Shown here piece by piece: positions 44,412-53,415 of a stretch of 64,000 bases of DNA (within the stretch, counting starts at the first letter, position 1; the number at the start of each line of letters is the position of its first letter). The DNA is taken from assembly GCA_020073345.1 (NCBI GenBank), contig JAIQFI010000026.1, positions 1-64,000 of the forward strand. Reading direction: 5' to 3'. The notes beneath the pieces are model-generated. The model was not told the DNA's origin, ran no database searches, and saw only the letters and a program-made list of their open reading frames with translations. Source of the stretch: Terriglobia bacterium. Lineage in GTDB: Bacteria > Acidobacteriota > Terriglobia > Bryobacterales > Bryobacteraceae. A program made the position numbers and the translations under genes.

Positions 44412-45245
44412 ATGCCTCCCAGTACGATGAACGACCTTTTTGCGTTCCTGTCCCAGTTGATGACGGAGCACGCCGCCCTGTTCGAGACGATGGGCAGCCA
44501 TATGTTCAAGGCGTTTGCGGTCATCCTGATCAGTTGGTTCGGCGTGAAGAGCGCGCTCGCCTCCGCCTCGGGCGGCATGGTGCCGGCCCTTCATTACGAC
44601 CAGCTCGCGGGCCTCTTGATGACGATTGCCTTCGGGTTCGGGATGATTACCTACTATTCTCATCCTATCCCCGGCTTCGGTGTGAGTTTCTACCATCTTG
44701 TCATCGACCAGGGTCTCGATCTTTCAAACCAACTCAACCACTCCATCGTTCAGGACTTGTGGGACCGCCTGACCAATCTGTATTGGGGCATGGAGACGCC
44801 GGGCTTGACGATTGCGCTGAACATCCTTGAAATCCTCCGCTACGCCATCACGATCCTTTGCATCGTGGCGGCCCAAGCGGCTGTATTTGCGGTGATCGCG
44901 TTCGGGTACGTAGCCGCGGCCATCGCCGTCATGCTCGGCCCAATCTTCATTCCCTTCTTTATCGTGCCGCACATGGAATGGCTTTTCTGGGGATGGCTCA
45001 AGTCGCTGATCCAATACGCCTTCTATCCCGTAGTCGCGAACGCCTACGTGTTTGTCTTCGGCAACCTTCTGATCCACTTCATAGACGCCCACCAGCCGCC
45101 TTATGACGGCGCGACGATCCTGTTGCTGTTCTTTCCGCTGGTCCTCCTGCTGATCGCCTTCACGTTCGGGATTCTGAAGATCCCGTCGCTCGTGAATTCA
45201 CTATTTACCGGCCGCTCCGGGGAATCCGCGATCCCGCTCCTGTGA
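44412..45245 (+). CDS. VirB6/TrbL-like T4SS membrane protein
   Basis: 277 residues with six or more hydrophobic segments, including FKAFAVILISWFGVKSAL, LLMTIAFGFGMITYYSH, ILRYAITILCIVAAQAAVFAVIAFGYVAAAIAVMLGPIFIPFFI and LLFFPLVLLLIAFTFGIL. The central LGPIFIPFFIVPHMEWLFWGWLKSLIQYAFYPV is the conserved TrbL/VirB6 core. It forms part of the inner-membrane channel. AAGGAG precedes the ATG. Confidence 0.88.
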   Translation: MPPSTMNDLFAFLSQLMTEHAALFETMGSHMFKAFAVILISWFGVKSALASASGGMVPALHYDQLAGLLMTIAFGFGMITYYSHPIPGFGVSFYHLVIDQGLDLSNQLNHSIVQDLWDRLTNLYWGMETPGLTIALNILEILRYAITILCIVAAQAAVFAVIAFGYVAAAIAVMLGPIFIPFFIVPHMEWLFWGWLKSLIQYAFYPVVANAYVFVFGNLLIHFIDAHQPPYDGATILLLFFPLVLLLIAFTFGILKIPSLVNSLFTGRSGESAIPLL

Positions 45246-45251
45246 GGCGAC

Positions 45252-45938
45252 ATGTCTGATCTCATTCCACCGCCCGGCAAGGATTTCAACGCCGCCAAGC
45301 AGCAGTACATGGAACTCTACGGCTCGCTTGCCGTGATGAACACGTACCTGAAGATCGCGGTGCTGTGTCTGTCCCTGGTGTGTCTTGGGCTGATCTACGC
45401 CAACGTCAAAACCTACCAGCTCTTTCGCAATTTCAGGCCCCTGGTGATCCGGATCAACGACCTCGGCCGGGCCGAGGCCGTAAATTACACGAGCCTGGAA
45501 TACCAGCCCCGAGAGCCCGAGATTAAGTACTTTTTGATGCAGTTTGTGCAACAGCACTACGCGCGCACAAGAGCCACGGTGCGCGAAGACTACGCCCGCT
45601 CGCTCTACTTCCTGGACGGTCGGCTTGCCGACACGGTGATCGAGGCCAACAAGAAGACCAAAGCCATCGAAAGCTTCCTCACGGACCAGTCGGATGAGGT
45701 TGAGATCCGCGTGAATGGCGTCTCGATTGAAGACCTGCGCACGCCGCCGTACCGGGCGACCGTGGATTACGAAAAAGTGTATCTGGGCTCGGTGGATCAC
45801 GCCGAGAAGAAGCGCGAGAAGTACATCGGTAACTTCGTCTTCGAATTCCGCGAGCGCGTCCCCAACGCCATGATTCCGGTGAACCCCTTGGGTCTCACGA
45901 TCACCTATTTCCGAGCCGACCAGGCCTTCCAGCCATGA
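45252..45938 (+). CDS. VirB8/TrbF-like T4SS protein
   Basis: 228 residues. One N-terminal membrane helix (YLKIAVLCLSLVCLGLIYANV), then a periplasmic NTF2-like domain with VINDLGRAE-like IRINDLGRAEAVNYTSLEYQP, VRVNGVSIEDL-like segment and YIGNFVFEFRERVPN. VirB8 nucleates inner-membrane assembly. It starts 6 bases after virB6 and overlaps the next gene by 4 bases. Confidence 0.87.
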   Translation: MSDLIPPPGKDFNAAKQQYMELYGSLAVMNTYLKIAVLCLSLVCLGLIYANVKTYQLFRNFRPLVIRINDLGRAEAVNYTSLEYQPREPEIKYFLMQFVQQHYARTRATVREDYARSLYFLDGRLADTVIEANKKTKAIESFLTDQSDEVEIRVNGVSIEDLRTPPYRATVDYEKVYLGSVDHAEKKREKYIGNFVFEFRERVPNAMIPVNPLGLTITYFRADQAFQP

Positions 45939-46225
45939 TACGAAGCGCCCTCTTCGTGACTGCCGTGATCTTCCTCGCTCTGGGGTTGTTCCTCATGGGT
46001 GAGTGCCGATTCCTGATCCCGTACCGGGCGCTCCTGCTGCACGAGTACGGCGAGACCATTCTTCTCTTCTCGGTGGCCCTTTTCGTAAATGTGTTCACCG
46101 CTATCTACCTTATCTGCCGCGAGCTTTTCCTCAAGGACACGGGTCGTAAGCTTGCCCACGTCGATAAACAGCTCCGCAGTGGGCAGAGCATTTCTGAGGA
46201 GCTGTCGCGGTATCTGGAGGACTGA
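45935..46225 (+). CDS. Small two-helix membrane protein in T4SS operon
   Basis: 96 residues. Two hydrophobic segments: ALFVTAVIFLALGLFLMGECRFLI and ILLFSVALFVNVFTAIYLICREL. A charged C-terminal tail ends SISEELSRYLED. No family recognised. Its ATG overlaps the virB8 TGA (ATGA), so it is co-translated. It may be an accessory of the inner-membrane complex. Confidence 0.72.
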   Translation: MIRSALFVTAVIFLALGLFLMGECRFLIPYRALLLHEYGETILLFSVALFVNVFTAIYLICRELFLKDTGRKLAHVDKQLRSGQSISEELSRYLED

Positions 46226-46226
46226 C

Positions 46227-47060
46227 ATGGACAGGGACATGGACCGAGAGCCGATTCAGAGCCCTCAACAGCGTGACCCTGCGGATCGGGACGGCGGGCG
46301 CCGGCTGCATGAGCGCGTACGCGAAGGGCGGCATTTCTACCGCCTAAGTCCTGATGAGCGCACGACCATGTACGACGTGGGACGCTTCCGCATCGCCACG
46401 GCAAAGGACCTTTGCGAACTCCGCTACAAGGGAAACGAGTCCCAAATGGGGGCGGATCTCCGATCCTTGTCGGCCCAGGGGCTAGTCGCGGAGAAGACCG
46501 TTTGGACGGGCCGCGACCGCGAAACCGACACGTTCTTCACGCTCACCAAACCGGGCAAGAAGCTGCTTAAAAGCCTGCATCTTGGCCCTTCAGACCAGGC
46601 GATCTACGCCGGATTTGTGAAACCTGCCGAGCTGCGCCACGATGCGGCGATCTACCGGATGTTTCACCTGGAAGCCGCCAAAATCGAGCAGGAAGGTGGG
46701 CGCATCCGACGGGTCGTTCTGGACTTTGAGCTCAAGAAAAAGGCGTACTCGCCGCTGGCCAAAGCCAAGGCTCTGGCGCCCGCTGAATACGTCCGCCGCC
46801 AAGAAGAAATCGCGCGCGACCACGGTCTCAGAGTCGTTAACGGCCACATTACTTTGCCGGATCTGCGGATTGAATACGAGGACCGTCACGGCGTGGCCGC
46901 GCAGATCGATTTGGAGGTGGCCACCGACAGTTACCACGGCTCACATGCCGCCGGCAAGGCCGCCGCAGGATTCAAGATTTACGCTTCCTCAGAGACAGCG
47001 GCGCGCCTCAGCCGGGCTCTGGAAGAGCGCGAAATCACAGCCGACATTCTTTCCTTATAA
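46227..47060 (+). CDS. Replic_Relax-like protein (candidate DNA-processing factor)
   Basis: 277 residues. Residues about 40-110 form a winged helix (DVGRFRIATAKDLCELRYKGNESQMGADLRSLSAQGLVAEKTVW). The C-terminal half has HDAAIYRMFHLEAAKI, then LPDLRIEYEDRHGVAAQIDLEVATDSYHG, like the Replic_Relax family (wHTH plus a nuclease-like fold). Such proteins occur beside VirD4-type genes in conjugative elements. The metal-binding pattern is not fully the PD-(D/E)xK type because Lys is missing. An ATG at 46227 follows CTGGAGG and is one base after the previous stop. Confidence 0.72.
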   Translation: MDRDMDREPIQSPQQRDPADRDGGRRLHERVREGRHFYRLSPDERTTMYDVGRFRIATAKDLCELRYKGNESQMGADLRSLSAQGLVAEKTVWTGRDRETDTFFTLTKPGKKLLKSLHLGPSDQAIYAGFVKPAELRHDAAIYRMFHLEAAKIEQEGGRIRRVVLDFELKKKAYSPLAKAKALAPAEYVRRQEEIARDHGLRVVNGHITLPDLRIEYEDRHGVAAQIDLEVATDSYHGSHAAGKAAAGFKIYASSETAARLSRALEEREITADILSL

Positions 47061-47070
47061 GGAGGACGAC

Positions 47071-48084
47071 GTGACTAACACCGAACGGATTCAAGCCCTG
47101 ATGCGCTTCGGATACACCGAACGAGAGGCGGCATTCATCTGTCTTGTCGCTCTCAGCGGAGGCTTCTTCTTACGCCGTCAATACTGCGAGTTTGCCAAGG
47201 CCGGGGACGGCGGCACAGTAACCGCGTTCATCGAAAAGCTTCTCCGAAATGAGCATGGACGGATGGTCACGGGTTTTGGCAATCTTCGCGTCCACCACAT
47301 CTTTGCCAGGCCCATTTACAACGCCATCGGCCAGGAAAACAGCCGCAACCGGCGCGAGCGGGCGACGGTGGCCATGAAGAACAAATTAATGGGCCTTGAC
47401 TTCGTTTTAGGGCACCCCGGCAACACATATCTGATGACCGAGCAGGAGAAGTTTTGCTACTTCACCTCGACGCTTGGCATCGCGATCACCGACCTGCCTG
47501 TGAAGGAATTCCGCTCACCCACTGCTGAGGATTCGACCAGCAGGTATTTCATCGACAAGTATCCGATCTTCCTTCCCCTCACCGCCGGAGAGATCCCCTC
47601 AGTCTCGTTCACCTTCATTGATGAAGGCATCGTGACCAGCTCGCGCTTTGAGACTTATTTGCGTCAATACGAGCGGCTCTTTGCGCGCCTGGCTCGCTTC
47701 GCGATCGTCTACGTCGCGACCTCAGACCAGCCGTTTGGCTCCGCCGAAAAGGCCTTTGAAAGCTTCCTTTCCGGGGGCGGGCGGCACTATCTCGACCGCC
47801 TGAGAGTGGCCGATCCGAAGCGTCTAGCCGAATATTTTGCGCGCCAGCACCTGTCGGAAACAAAGCAATTCGACTCGTGGAAGACAGCCGACTTTATTCA
47901 ACTGCGGAACTACCGTGAAGAGTTTTCGGGGCCGTTCTACAAGGCTCTTTACAACCGCTGGAAAGTTCTCGGTGATCAGGCGTTTCAAGATGTCTTCGGA
48001 AACCGCCAACCGGTGATTGACCCTTCACATGCTTGCTTTACGACCTGCCTCTTGCCGCACAACTATGACATTTTCGGGAAGTAA
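47071..48084 (+). CDS. Hypothetical protein of conjugative element
   Basis: 337 residues from a GTG preceded by AAGGAGG. The N-terminus (TERIQALMRFGYTEREAAFICLVALSGGFFLRRQYCEFA) resembles a winged helix like the preceding gene's. The rest includes RRERATVAMKNKLMGLDFVLGHPG and SFTFIDEGIVTSSRFETYLRQYERLFARLARFAIVYVAT. It may be a partner of the Replic_Relax-like protein: the gap is 10 bases and both open with wHTH-like domains. I do not recognise a family beyond that. Confidence 0.65.
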   Translation: MTNTERIQALMRFGYTEREAAFICLVALSGGFFLRRQYCEFAKAGDGGTVTAFIEKLLRNEHGRMVTGFGNLRVHHIFARPIYNAIGQENSRNRRERATVAMKNKLMGLDFVLGHPGNTYLMTEQEKFCYFTSTLGIAITDLPVKEFRSPTAEDSTSRYFIDKYPIFLPLTAGEIPSVSFTFIDEGIVTSSRFETYLRQYERLFARLARFAIVYVATSDQPFGSAEKAFESFLSGGGRHYLDRLRVADPKRLAEYFARQHLSETKQFDSWKTADFIQLRNYREEFSGPFYKALYNRWKVLGDQAFQDVFGNRQPVIDPSHACFTTCLLPHNYDIFGK

Positions 48085-48390
48085 TCCATGCCAAATGAGA
48101 ACCCCTGGGCCGAGCGCATTTCCCAAAAGGACGCAGCATGAGCCTCTGCACGGTCTCTGCCACTGTCTCAATATCCCCGTGTTCAAACCGCTTGAAAATA
48201 CACCAAAACCGAGAAAACAACCGCGGGGAAAGTGTCCGAGGAAAAATTCGCGGCGTGGGCCGGAGCGACCCCGGATTGGGCGTTCTTCGCCCGCCCAATC
48301 CTTCCAGCGCCCGAAGTCTGGCGCCTGAATCGCTCCGGCCCACGCTCTTGTAGTTAGCGGGCAATTGCCCGGCGGAAATAGGAGGAGTTA
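48085..48390 (+). other. Non-coding region with large nested inverted repeat (oriT candidate)
   Basis: 306 bases before the RHH/VirD4/VirB11 block. A perfect 16-base inverted repeat (48253-48268 and 48330-48345) encloses a hairpin GGATTGGGCG/CGCCCAATCC (48273-48282 and 48292-48301) and a weaker GCGCC/GGCGC stem (about 48307-48324). Two short open frames here have no features. Position next to relaxosome-type genes suggests an origin of transfer; a structured RNA or a MITE-like repeat are alternatives. Confidence 0.6.
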
Positions 48391-48600
48391 ATGTCCTACA
48401 TGCCAAAGCAGGTGAAGCCAGCCAGGGAGCGCGTTGAGGCCAAACTCGAACGCGAACTGATCCGGCAATTGGAACTGTACTGCGAGTACCTGGAGAGTGA
48501 TCGGGATTATGTCGTCAGCCAGGCGCTTGAGATCGCGTTTCAGAAGGACAAAAGTTTCGCCGAGTGGCGGAAATCACATCCGGGAGCGCAGAGGCAGTGA
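48391..48600 (+). CDS. Small ribbon-helix-helix-like protein
   Basis: 69 residues: VEAKLERELIRQLELYCEYLESDRDYVVSQALEIAFQKDKSF is a strand-helix-helix layout like CopG/Arc proteins. RHH proteins often bind oriT as relaxosome accessories or repress transfer. AGGAGG precedes the ATG. Its stop overlaps the VirD4 start by one base. Confidence 0.65.
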   Translation: MSYMPKQVKPARERVEAKLERELIRQLELYCEYLESDRDYVVSQALEIAFQKDKSFAEWRKSHPGAQRQ

Positions 48601-50603
48601 TGCGAACTGTGCCTGATAGCAGAATCGTTCTGGTGATCGGCTTGAGCGCTGCGCTCGGCGTGGCCGCTCTCTACCGCTGGCCATTCCCGGAAGATAACGA
48701 CCTACTGCAGCTCATCGAATCCCAGAAGCCCTGGCTCTTCGATGGGATCAAGTATGCCTATCAAGCGATGCTCTTCACGACGCCTTGCATTGCGCTTTCG
48801 GTAGCCTCCTCGCTCGCCTACATCTTCGCCAGGCGACCCGGAAGAACTACCGGATTTCCCAAACTCCCGGCGTACCCTAATCCAGCCGGACGGAAGGATC
48901 TCTTCGTTGTCATCGGGGAGCTGCATCATCCGAAGCGTCCCGAACCGGTGGAGGGGCCGCGTTGGCTGGTACTGCCGAGTCGGGGACTTTTCACGGGCAT
49001 CGCGGTCTTTGGCGCGATCGGCACCGGCAAGACCAGCGGCTGTATGTACCCGTTTGCCGAGCAGTTGCTGACCTACCAGGCTTCCGATCCTATGCGCCGG
49101 ATCGGAGGGCTGGTGCTAGAGGTGAAAGGCGACTTCTGCCGCAAGGTTCGGGAAATCCTCAAACGAGACGGACGTGAAGCCGATTACGTGGAGGTCAGCT
49201 TGGAGTCGCCTTACCGGTACAATCCGCTCTATAACGACCTAGACGCATACGCCCTCGCTTACGGGATTGCGTCTCTCCTGAACAACCTCTATGGAAAGGG
49301 CAAGGAGCCGTTCTGGCAGCAAGCGTACACGAACCTGGTGAAGTTCATCATCTTGCTTCACAAGGTTCTCTACGACTACGTGACCCTCTTTGACGTTTAC
49401 GAGTGCGCGATCAATCCGCAGCTTATCGAGCAAAAGATCGCCGAAGGCGACCGGCTCTTTGAGCGACGTTCGCTCTTGGTCACGCTCGACGATTTCATGG
49501 CCGACAAGCGCCTGGAGAATTACCCATTCGAACGCGACTCCGACGCGAACCGCATGAAGGCTCCTTATTCGGGCGAATTGGAGGCGACTCTTAAGGAACG
49601 GAACATCGGCTACGAGCTACAGACCGAGTTGGACCAAACCGAGAGATCTGGCAGCGTAGCGACGGATCACAAGCGCCAGCAGTTCGAGGCCGTCAAACGC
49701 TGGTTTGTTCACGACTGGTCTCAGATCGATCCCCGGCTCCGAACCTCGATTGTGGAGGGCATCGCTGTCTTTCTGTCGCTCTTTGACGATAACCCCGCGG
49801 TGAAGCGCATCTTCTGCCCACCGAAAGAGGCATACGACCCGGTTGCGAACGCCGATGGCAGATTTGGGAAGCCGCTTCCTCCTTTCAGCGAACTGATCGA
49901 AACGGGAGCCGTGTGCGCGCTCGATTTTCCCGTAGCCGCGAATCCGGGTCTTGCCAAGATCATCGGCACGCTGATGAAGCAAGATTTCCAGCGGGCGGTC
50001 TTGACTCGGATTCCACGGATTGAAAGGGAGCCCGACCGGCACTTTCGGGAAGTGCTTTTCCTTTGCGACGAATACCAAGGCTTCGCCACAGTGGGGGAGA
50101 ACGATCCCTCCGGCGATGAGAAGTTCTTCGCGCTTTCGCGCCAAGCCAAATGCATTCCGATTGTGGCCACGCAGAGCATTAGCTCGCTGCGGTCCACCTT
50201 GCCCGGCGAATCCTGGCGGACGCTTCTTCAAACCTTTCGGACCAAAATCTTTCTGACGTTGTCGGATGACTTCAGCGCCAGGACCGCGAGCGATCTCTGC
50301 GGCAAGGAGGAGCAACTGAAGCCCAGCTATACTATCTCTGAAAACGGCCAAGATGCCGGCGTGAGCGTTCTCACCGGGCGGGCGACGGCGCAGAAGGCGA
50401 CACTGAGCGCGAGCAAGGCATACCATCTTCAACGGGACTTCACGTTCGAACCGAAGATATTTGCGGAACTGAAGAACGCCCAGGCGATCGTGCTCGCCTA
50501 CGACGGTACCAACCCGCACCCGCCTACCTACTGTTATCTGAAACCGTACTACCTGGACCGGAACCGGTCTTATTTCGAGCAACTCGCCGGAGGTGACCTA
50601 TGA
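48600..50603 (+). CDS. VirD4/TraG coupling protein
   Basis: 667 residues. Two N-terminal membrane helices (IVLVIGLSAALGVAALY and AMLFTTPCIALSVASSLAYIFA). Walker A is GAIGTGKTSG near residue 140, with the neighbouring LVLEVKGDF; Walker B is VLFLCDEYQGF near 485. Motif AKCIPIVATQSISSLRSTL follows. It recruits DNA-relaxase substrate to the channel. Preferred ATG at 48600 gives the overlap with the RHH-like gene; the frame is open from 48564 only through that gene. Confidence 0.93.
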   Translation: MRTVPDSRIVLVIGLSAALGVAALYRWPFPEDNDLLQLIESQKPWLFDGIKYAYQAMLFTTPCIALSVASSLAYIFARRPGRTTGFPKLPAYPNPAGRKDLFVVIGELHHPKRPEPVEGPRWLVLPSRGLFTGIAVFGAIGTGKTSGCMYPFAEQLLTYQASDPMRRIGGLVLEVKGDFCRKVREILKRDGREADYVEVSLESPYRYNPLYNDLDAYALAYGIASLLNNLYGKGKEPFWQQAYTNLVKFIILLHKVLYDYVTLFDVYECAINPQLIEQKIAEGDRLFERRSLLVTLDDFMADKRLENYPFERDSDANRMKAPYSGELEATLKERNIGYELQTELDQTERSGSVATDHKRQQFEAVKRWFVHDWSQIDPRLRTSIVEGIAVFLSLFDDNPAVKRIFCPPKEAYDPVANADGRFGKPLPPFSELIETGAVCALDFPVAANPGLAKIIGTLMKQDFQRAVLTRIPRIEREPDRHFREVLFLCDEYQGFATVGENDPSGDEKFFALSRQAKCIPIVATQSISSLRSTLPGESWRTLLQTFRTKIFLTLSDDFSARTASDLCGKEEQLKPSYTISENGQDAGVSVLTGRATAQKATLSASKAYHLQRDFTFEPKIFAELKNAQAIVLAYDGTNPHPPTYCYLKPYYLDRNRSYFEQLAGGDL

Positions 50604-51568
50604 GTTGGGATGTTATCATTCCGTTCTTGCGACCCATCGAAGCCCTGATCCGGGACCCGGAGATCTCCGACATCATGGTCAACGGCTCCTCCCAGGTATT
50701 CATTGAGAAGCACGGAGAGCTCATGCCCGTGCCGAGTGTCGCGATCTCAGAGAAGTCCTTGCAGGTTGCAGTTCGCAATATAGCCCGTGTCTTGGGCGAT
50801 GAAATCAGCGAAGAGAAGCCGCTCCTTGACTCTCGACTGCCGGACGGATCGCGGGTGGCAGCGGTGTTCCCGCCCTGTTCAGTCAGCGGTACTATCCTGG
50901 CCATCCGGAAATTCCACAGCAAGCGGTACACGGCTGATGAGCTAACCCGGATCGGAACGCTAACGCTCCCTCTACTAAACGACCTCCGGGACGCCATCGA
51001 AAAGCGCCAGAACATCCTGATTTCAGGCGGTACTGGGACCGGCAAGACTACGCTCTTGAACGCGCTAGCCTCCTCCATCCCGGACGGCGAGCGGGTAGTC
51101 GTGATTGAGGATACCTCCGAGCTTCAGCTCCAGAAGCCCAACCTCGTTCGCCTAGAGTCCCGGCGGGAGCATCCGGGACTTCCGGCGGTGACGATTAGGG
51201 ATCTCTTGCGAGCCACCCTCCGGCTTCGACCAGACCGGATCTTATTGGGTGAGGTGAGGGGCGGGGAAGCGTTTGACCTGCTGCAGGCTCTTAATACTGG
51301 CCATGCTGGGTCGCTCTGCACGATCCACGCGAACTCCGCGGAGTTGGCCCTGTCCCGCTTCACGAGTTGCGTCCTCATGTCCGGGATTGAACTGCCGTAC
51401 GCCGCGATTCGGGCGAACATCGCCGACGCGCTCGATCTGGTCGTGCACATCGAGCGTCGGCACGGGAAGCGGTTTGTCGCCGAGGTCCTTCAGGTCGAAC
51501 GCTATGTGCCTGCCACTGACAATTTTGAGTTCGTCCACAAGTTCCAGCGCTCGGAGGCATCATCATGA
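50600..51568 (+). CDS. VirB11/TrbB secretion ATPase
   Basis: 322 residues. Walker A is GGTGTGKTTLL near residue 143, the Asp box is VVVIEDTSELQL, Walker B is ILLGEVRGGEA, and the His box is HAGSLCTIHAN. A hexameric ATPase that powers pilus assembly and substrate transfer with VirB4. It overlaps the VirD4 stop by 4 bases. Confidence 0.94.
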   Translation: MSWDVIIPFLRPIEALIRDPEISDIMVNGSSQVFIEKHGELMPVPSVAISEKSLQVAVRNIARVLGDEISEEKPLLDSRLPDGSRVAAVFPPCSVSGTILAIRKFHSKRYTADELTRIGTLTLPLLNDLRDAIEKRQNILISGGTGTGKTTLLNALASSIPDGERVVVIEDTSELQLQKPNLVRLESRREHPGLPAVTIRDLLRATLRLRPDRILLGEVRGGEAFDLLQALNTGHAGSLCTIHANSAELALSRFTSCVLMSGIELPYAAIRANIADALDLVVHIERRHGKRFVAEVLQVERYVPATDNFEFVHKFQRSEASS

Positions 51569-52428
51569 ATCGGGGCATCGCGGCCAATTTTGTTCACGGC
51601 CTATTCCAACCTTCGGACCGGCTGGCGGTCGTCCTAGTGAATAAGCGTACGGGAGTCGTGACACAGCGGATCGCCTCCGCCGAGCGGATCGCCGCGCCGG
51701 GGATTCAGGGCTGGCTCCGCTACCAGAATGCCCAGAAACACGAAGTCTATATCTCAATGAACCCCCTGAAGACCGATGCCCACGGTCGCACCAAGGACGA
51801 CGTGGCGACGATACGTCACATTTACCTTGATTTCGACCATAACGGGTCGGCAGCGCTTCACGCGCTTTTCAGGCGAGAAGATACTCCGATGCCGAGCCTA
51901 ATCGTAAATACGTCGCCGGACAAGTGGCAGGTCATTTGGCAGGCTGAGGGCTTCAGCAAAGAACAGGCGGAGAGCCTCCAAAGACACCTTTCGCGTGATA
52001 CGGGCGCAGATCCGGCTGCAACTGATTGCTCTCGCGTCCTTAGGCTGCCGGGTTTCTACAACCATAAGTATGATCGGCCTTACCTGGTTCGGGCCGAACC
52101 GCACGCGGCCTTAGCCGGGACCATCTACCGGCTTGAAGATTTCCCAAGATTTCCGGAGGCTCTCCCGAAGTTACGACCGCACCGAACTGGGACTACGTCG
52201 AGAATCAGCAGTTCTTCCCAGTCGGAATACGATTGGGCGTATGCCAAACGAGCTCTTGCGAGAGGAGAACCGGAAGAGTTGGTGGTTGCCGCGATCGCTA
52301 TGCATCGCCGAAACGACAAACATGACCCAATGTACTACGCTGGTCTCACGGTCAAGAACGCCAAAGCCTCTCTCAACGCTGACAAAGATCTCTCGCGATC
52401 TTTAGCCGACCCCCCGCTGGAACGGTGA
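51565..52428 (+). CDS. RepB-type DNA primase-like protein
   Basis: 287 residues. IRHIYLDFDHNG carries the Asp-x-Asp of the archaeo-eukaryotic primase-like fold, IVNTSPDKWQVIWQAEGF follows, and TDCSRVLRLPGFYNHKYDRPYLV is the RepB_primase signature. Such primases restart synthesis on the transferred single strand. It overlaps virB11 by 4 bases and ends the operon; the next gene has its own spacer. Confidence 0.85.
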   Translation: MNRGIAANFVHGLFQPSDRLAVVLVNKRTGVVTQRIASAERIAAPGIQGWLRYQNAQKHEVYISMNPLKTDAHGRTKDDVATIRHIYLDFDHNGSAALHALFRREDTPMPSLIVNTSPDKWQVIWQAEGFSKEQAESLQRHLSRDTGADPAATDCSRVLRLPGFYNHKYDRPYLVRAEPHAALAGTIYRLEDFPRFPEALPKLRPHRTGTTSRISSSSQSEYDWAYAKRALARGEPEELVVAAIAMHRRNDKHDPMYYAGLTVKNAKASLNADKDLSRSLADPPLER

Positions 52429-52488
52429 CAGGAAAACCGAAATTCCCAGCAACCAGCTAACTCTGCGACTCTTCGCGCATGAGAGGAT

Positions 52489-53172
52489 ATGAAAGCCAAC
52501 CTCATCTTCATTGCGTTACTAGTCGGATCGTCGGCCACAGCGCAAGCTTCGACGATCGTTTTTTCGAATCTCCAAACAGGCGATGCTCGGCAGTGCGGGT
52601 GCGCCATCGAGTGGGGCCGCCAACTGGGAACTCAGCCCGGCGATCCGCTGGAATCCCTCTCGGCGGGCGACGCCTTTACGGTTCTCTCCGGAACTGACTT
52701 CACGCTCGATAGCATCGAACTTGCGGCAGGGATTATCTCGGGCGACAACCGTCTCAGCATCTCTCTTAACTCGGATAAGAACGGTATGCCCGGATCGATT
52801 CTGGAGTCTTTCGAGCTTGACAATCAAATGGGACGATTTGGGAAGGACCATCCGCCTCTGGTGGCCGAGTCCGTCTTTCACCCGGTGCTAATGGCTGGCG
52901 TGACCTACTGGGTCCTGGCCACAACGACCGATCCTCTTGCCGAGGCAGGATGGTTTGCCAACAACACCCTCGATACAGGACCGATCTTCACGCGAGACTC
53001 TTACTTCTATGCTTTCGATCCGTCCTGTTGCGTTCGCACGGATTTGAGGGACGCTTTCTCCGTGCTGGGGATACCCGTGCATGCCATCCCGGAAGCATCG
53101 ACGGCGGGGACTGCGGCGGTGGGACTGGCGTTCATCATTGCCGGTCTGATCCCACGCCGGAGCGCCGGGTGA
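52489..53172 (+). CDS. Exported PEP-CTERM-like protein (choice-of-anchor type)
   Basis: 227 residues with a signal peptide (LIFIALLVGSSATAQAS). STIVFSNLQTGD and FTLDSIELAAGIISGDNRLSISLNSDKNGMPGSILESF, then GVTYWVLATT, match the choice-of-anchor R beta-sandwich. The C-terminus PEASTAGTAAVGLAFIIAGLIPRR is a PEP-CTERM-like sorting tail with A in place of the second P. Such proteins are processed by an exosortase and retained on the surface or in biofilm matrix. No exosortase gene is visible here. Confidence 0.75.
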   Translation: MKANLIFIALLVGSSATAQASTIVFSNLQTGDARQCGCAIEWGRQLGTQPGDPLESLSAGDAFTVLSGTDFTLDSIELAAGIISGDNRLSISLNSDKNGMPGSILESFELDNQMGRFGKDHPPLVAESVFHPVLMAGVTYWVLATTTDPLAEAGWFANNTLDTGPIFTRDSYFYAFDPSCCVRTDLRDAFSVLGIPVHAIPEASTAGTAAVGLAFIIAGLIPRRSAG

Positions 53173-53415
53173 AGTCCTGCTCTCTCGCTCGCCAGCAAGT
53201 GCGCTTACTTAGTTGGGATGCCCCTACGGTTTCGAAAGCCGCAGCGGCAACCCACGGAATCAGCAGGTACCCATACGCGAACCAGACGCCGGCCCGCCGG
53301 ACGCAAAAACAGCGCGAGCCCCTGCGAACGTCGAGTTCCCGTACGCCAACCCTGGCAGGGGTGACGTGTCACCCTCCTGCCGGCGCGCCAGCGCCGCTCC
53401 GCCACGCCCCGGCCG
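53173..53415. other. Short gene-free region
   Basis: 243 bases. Two segments near 53267 and 53336 share a GTxCCCxTACGCxAACC pattern about 70 bases apart. One open frame gives a GCPYGFESRSG translation with no RBS or domain. Nothing else recognised. Confidence 0.35.

Noticed and set aside
49617-50582. 321-codon minus-strand frame opposite virD4
   Set aside because: Shadow of the coupling protein; low-quality composition.
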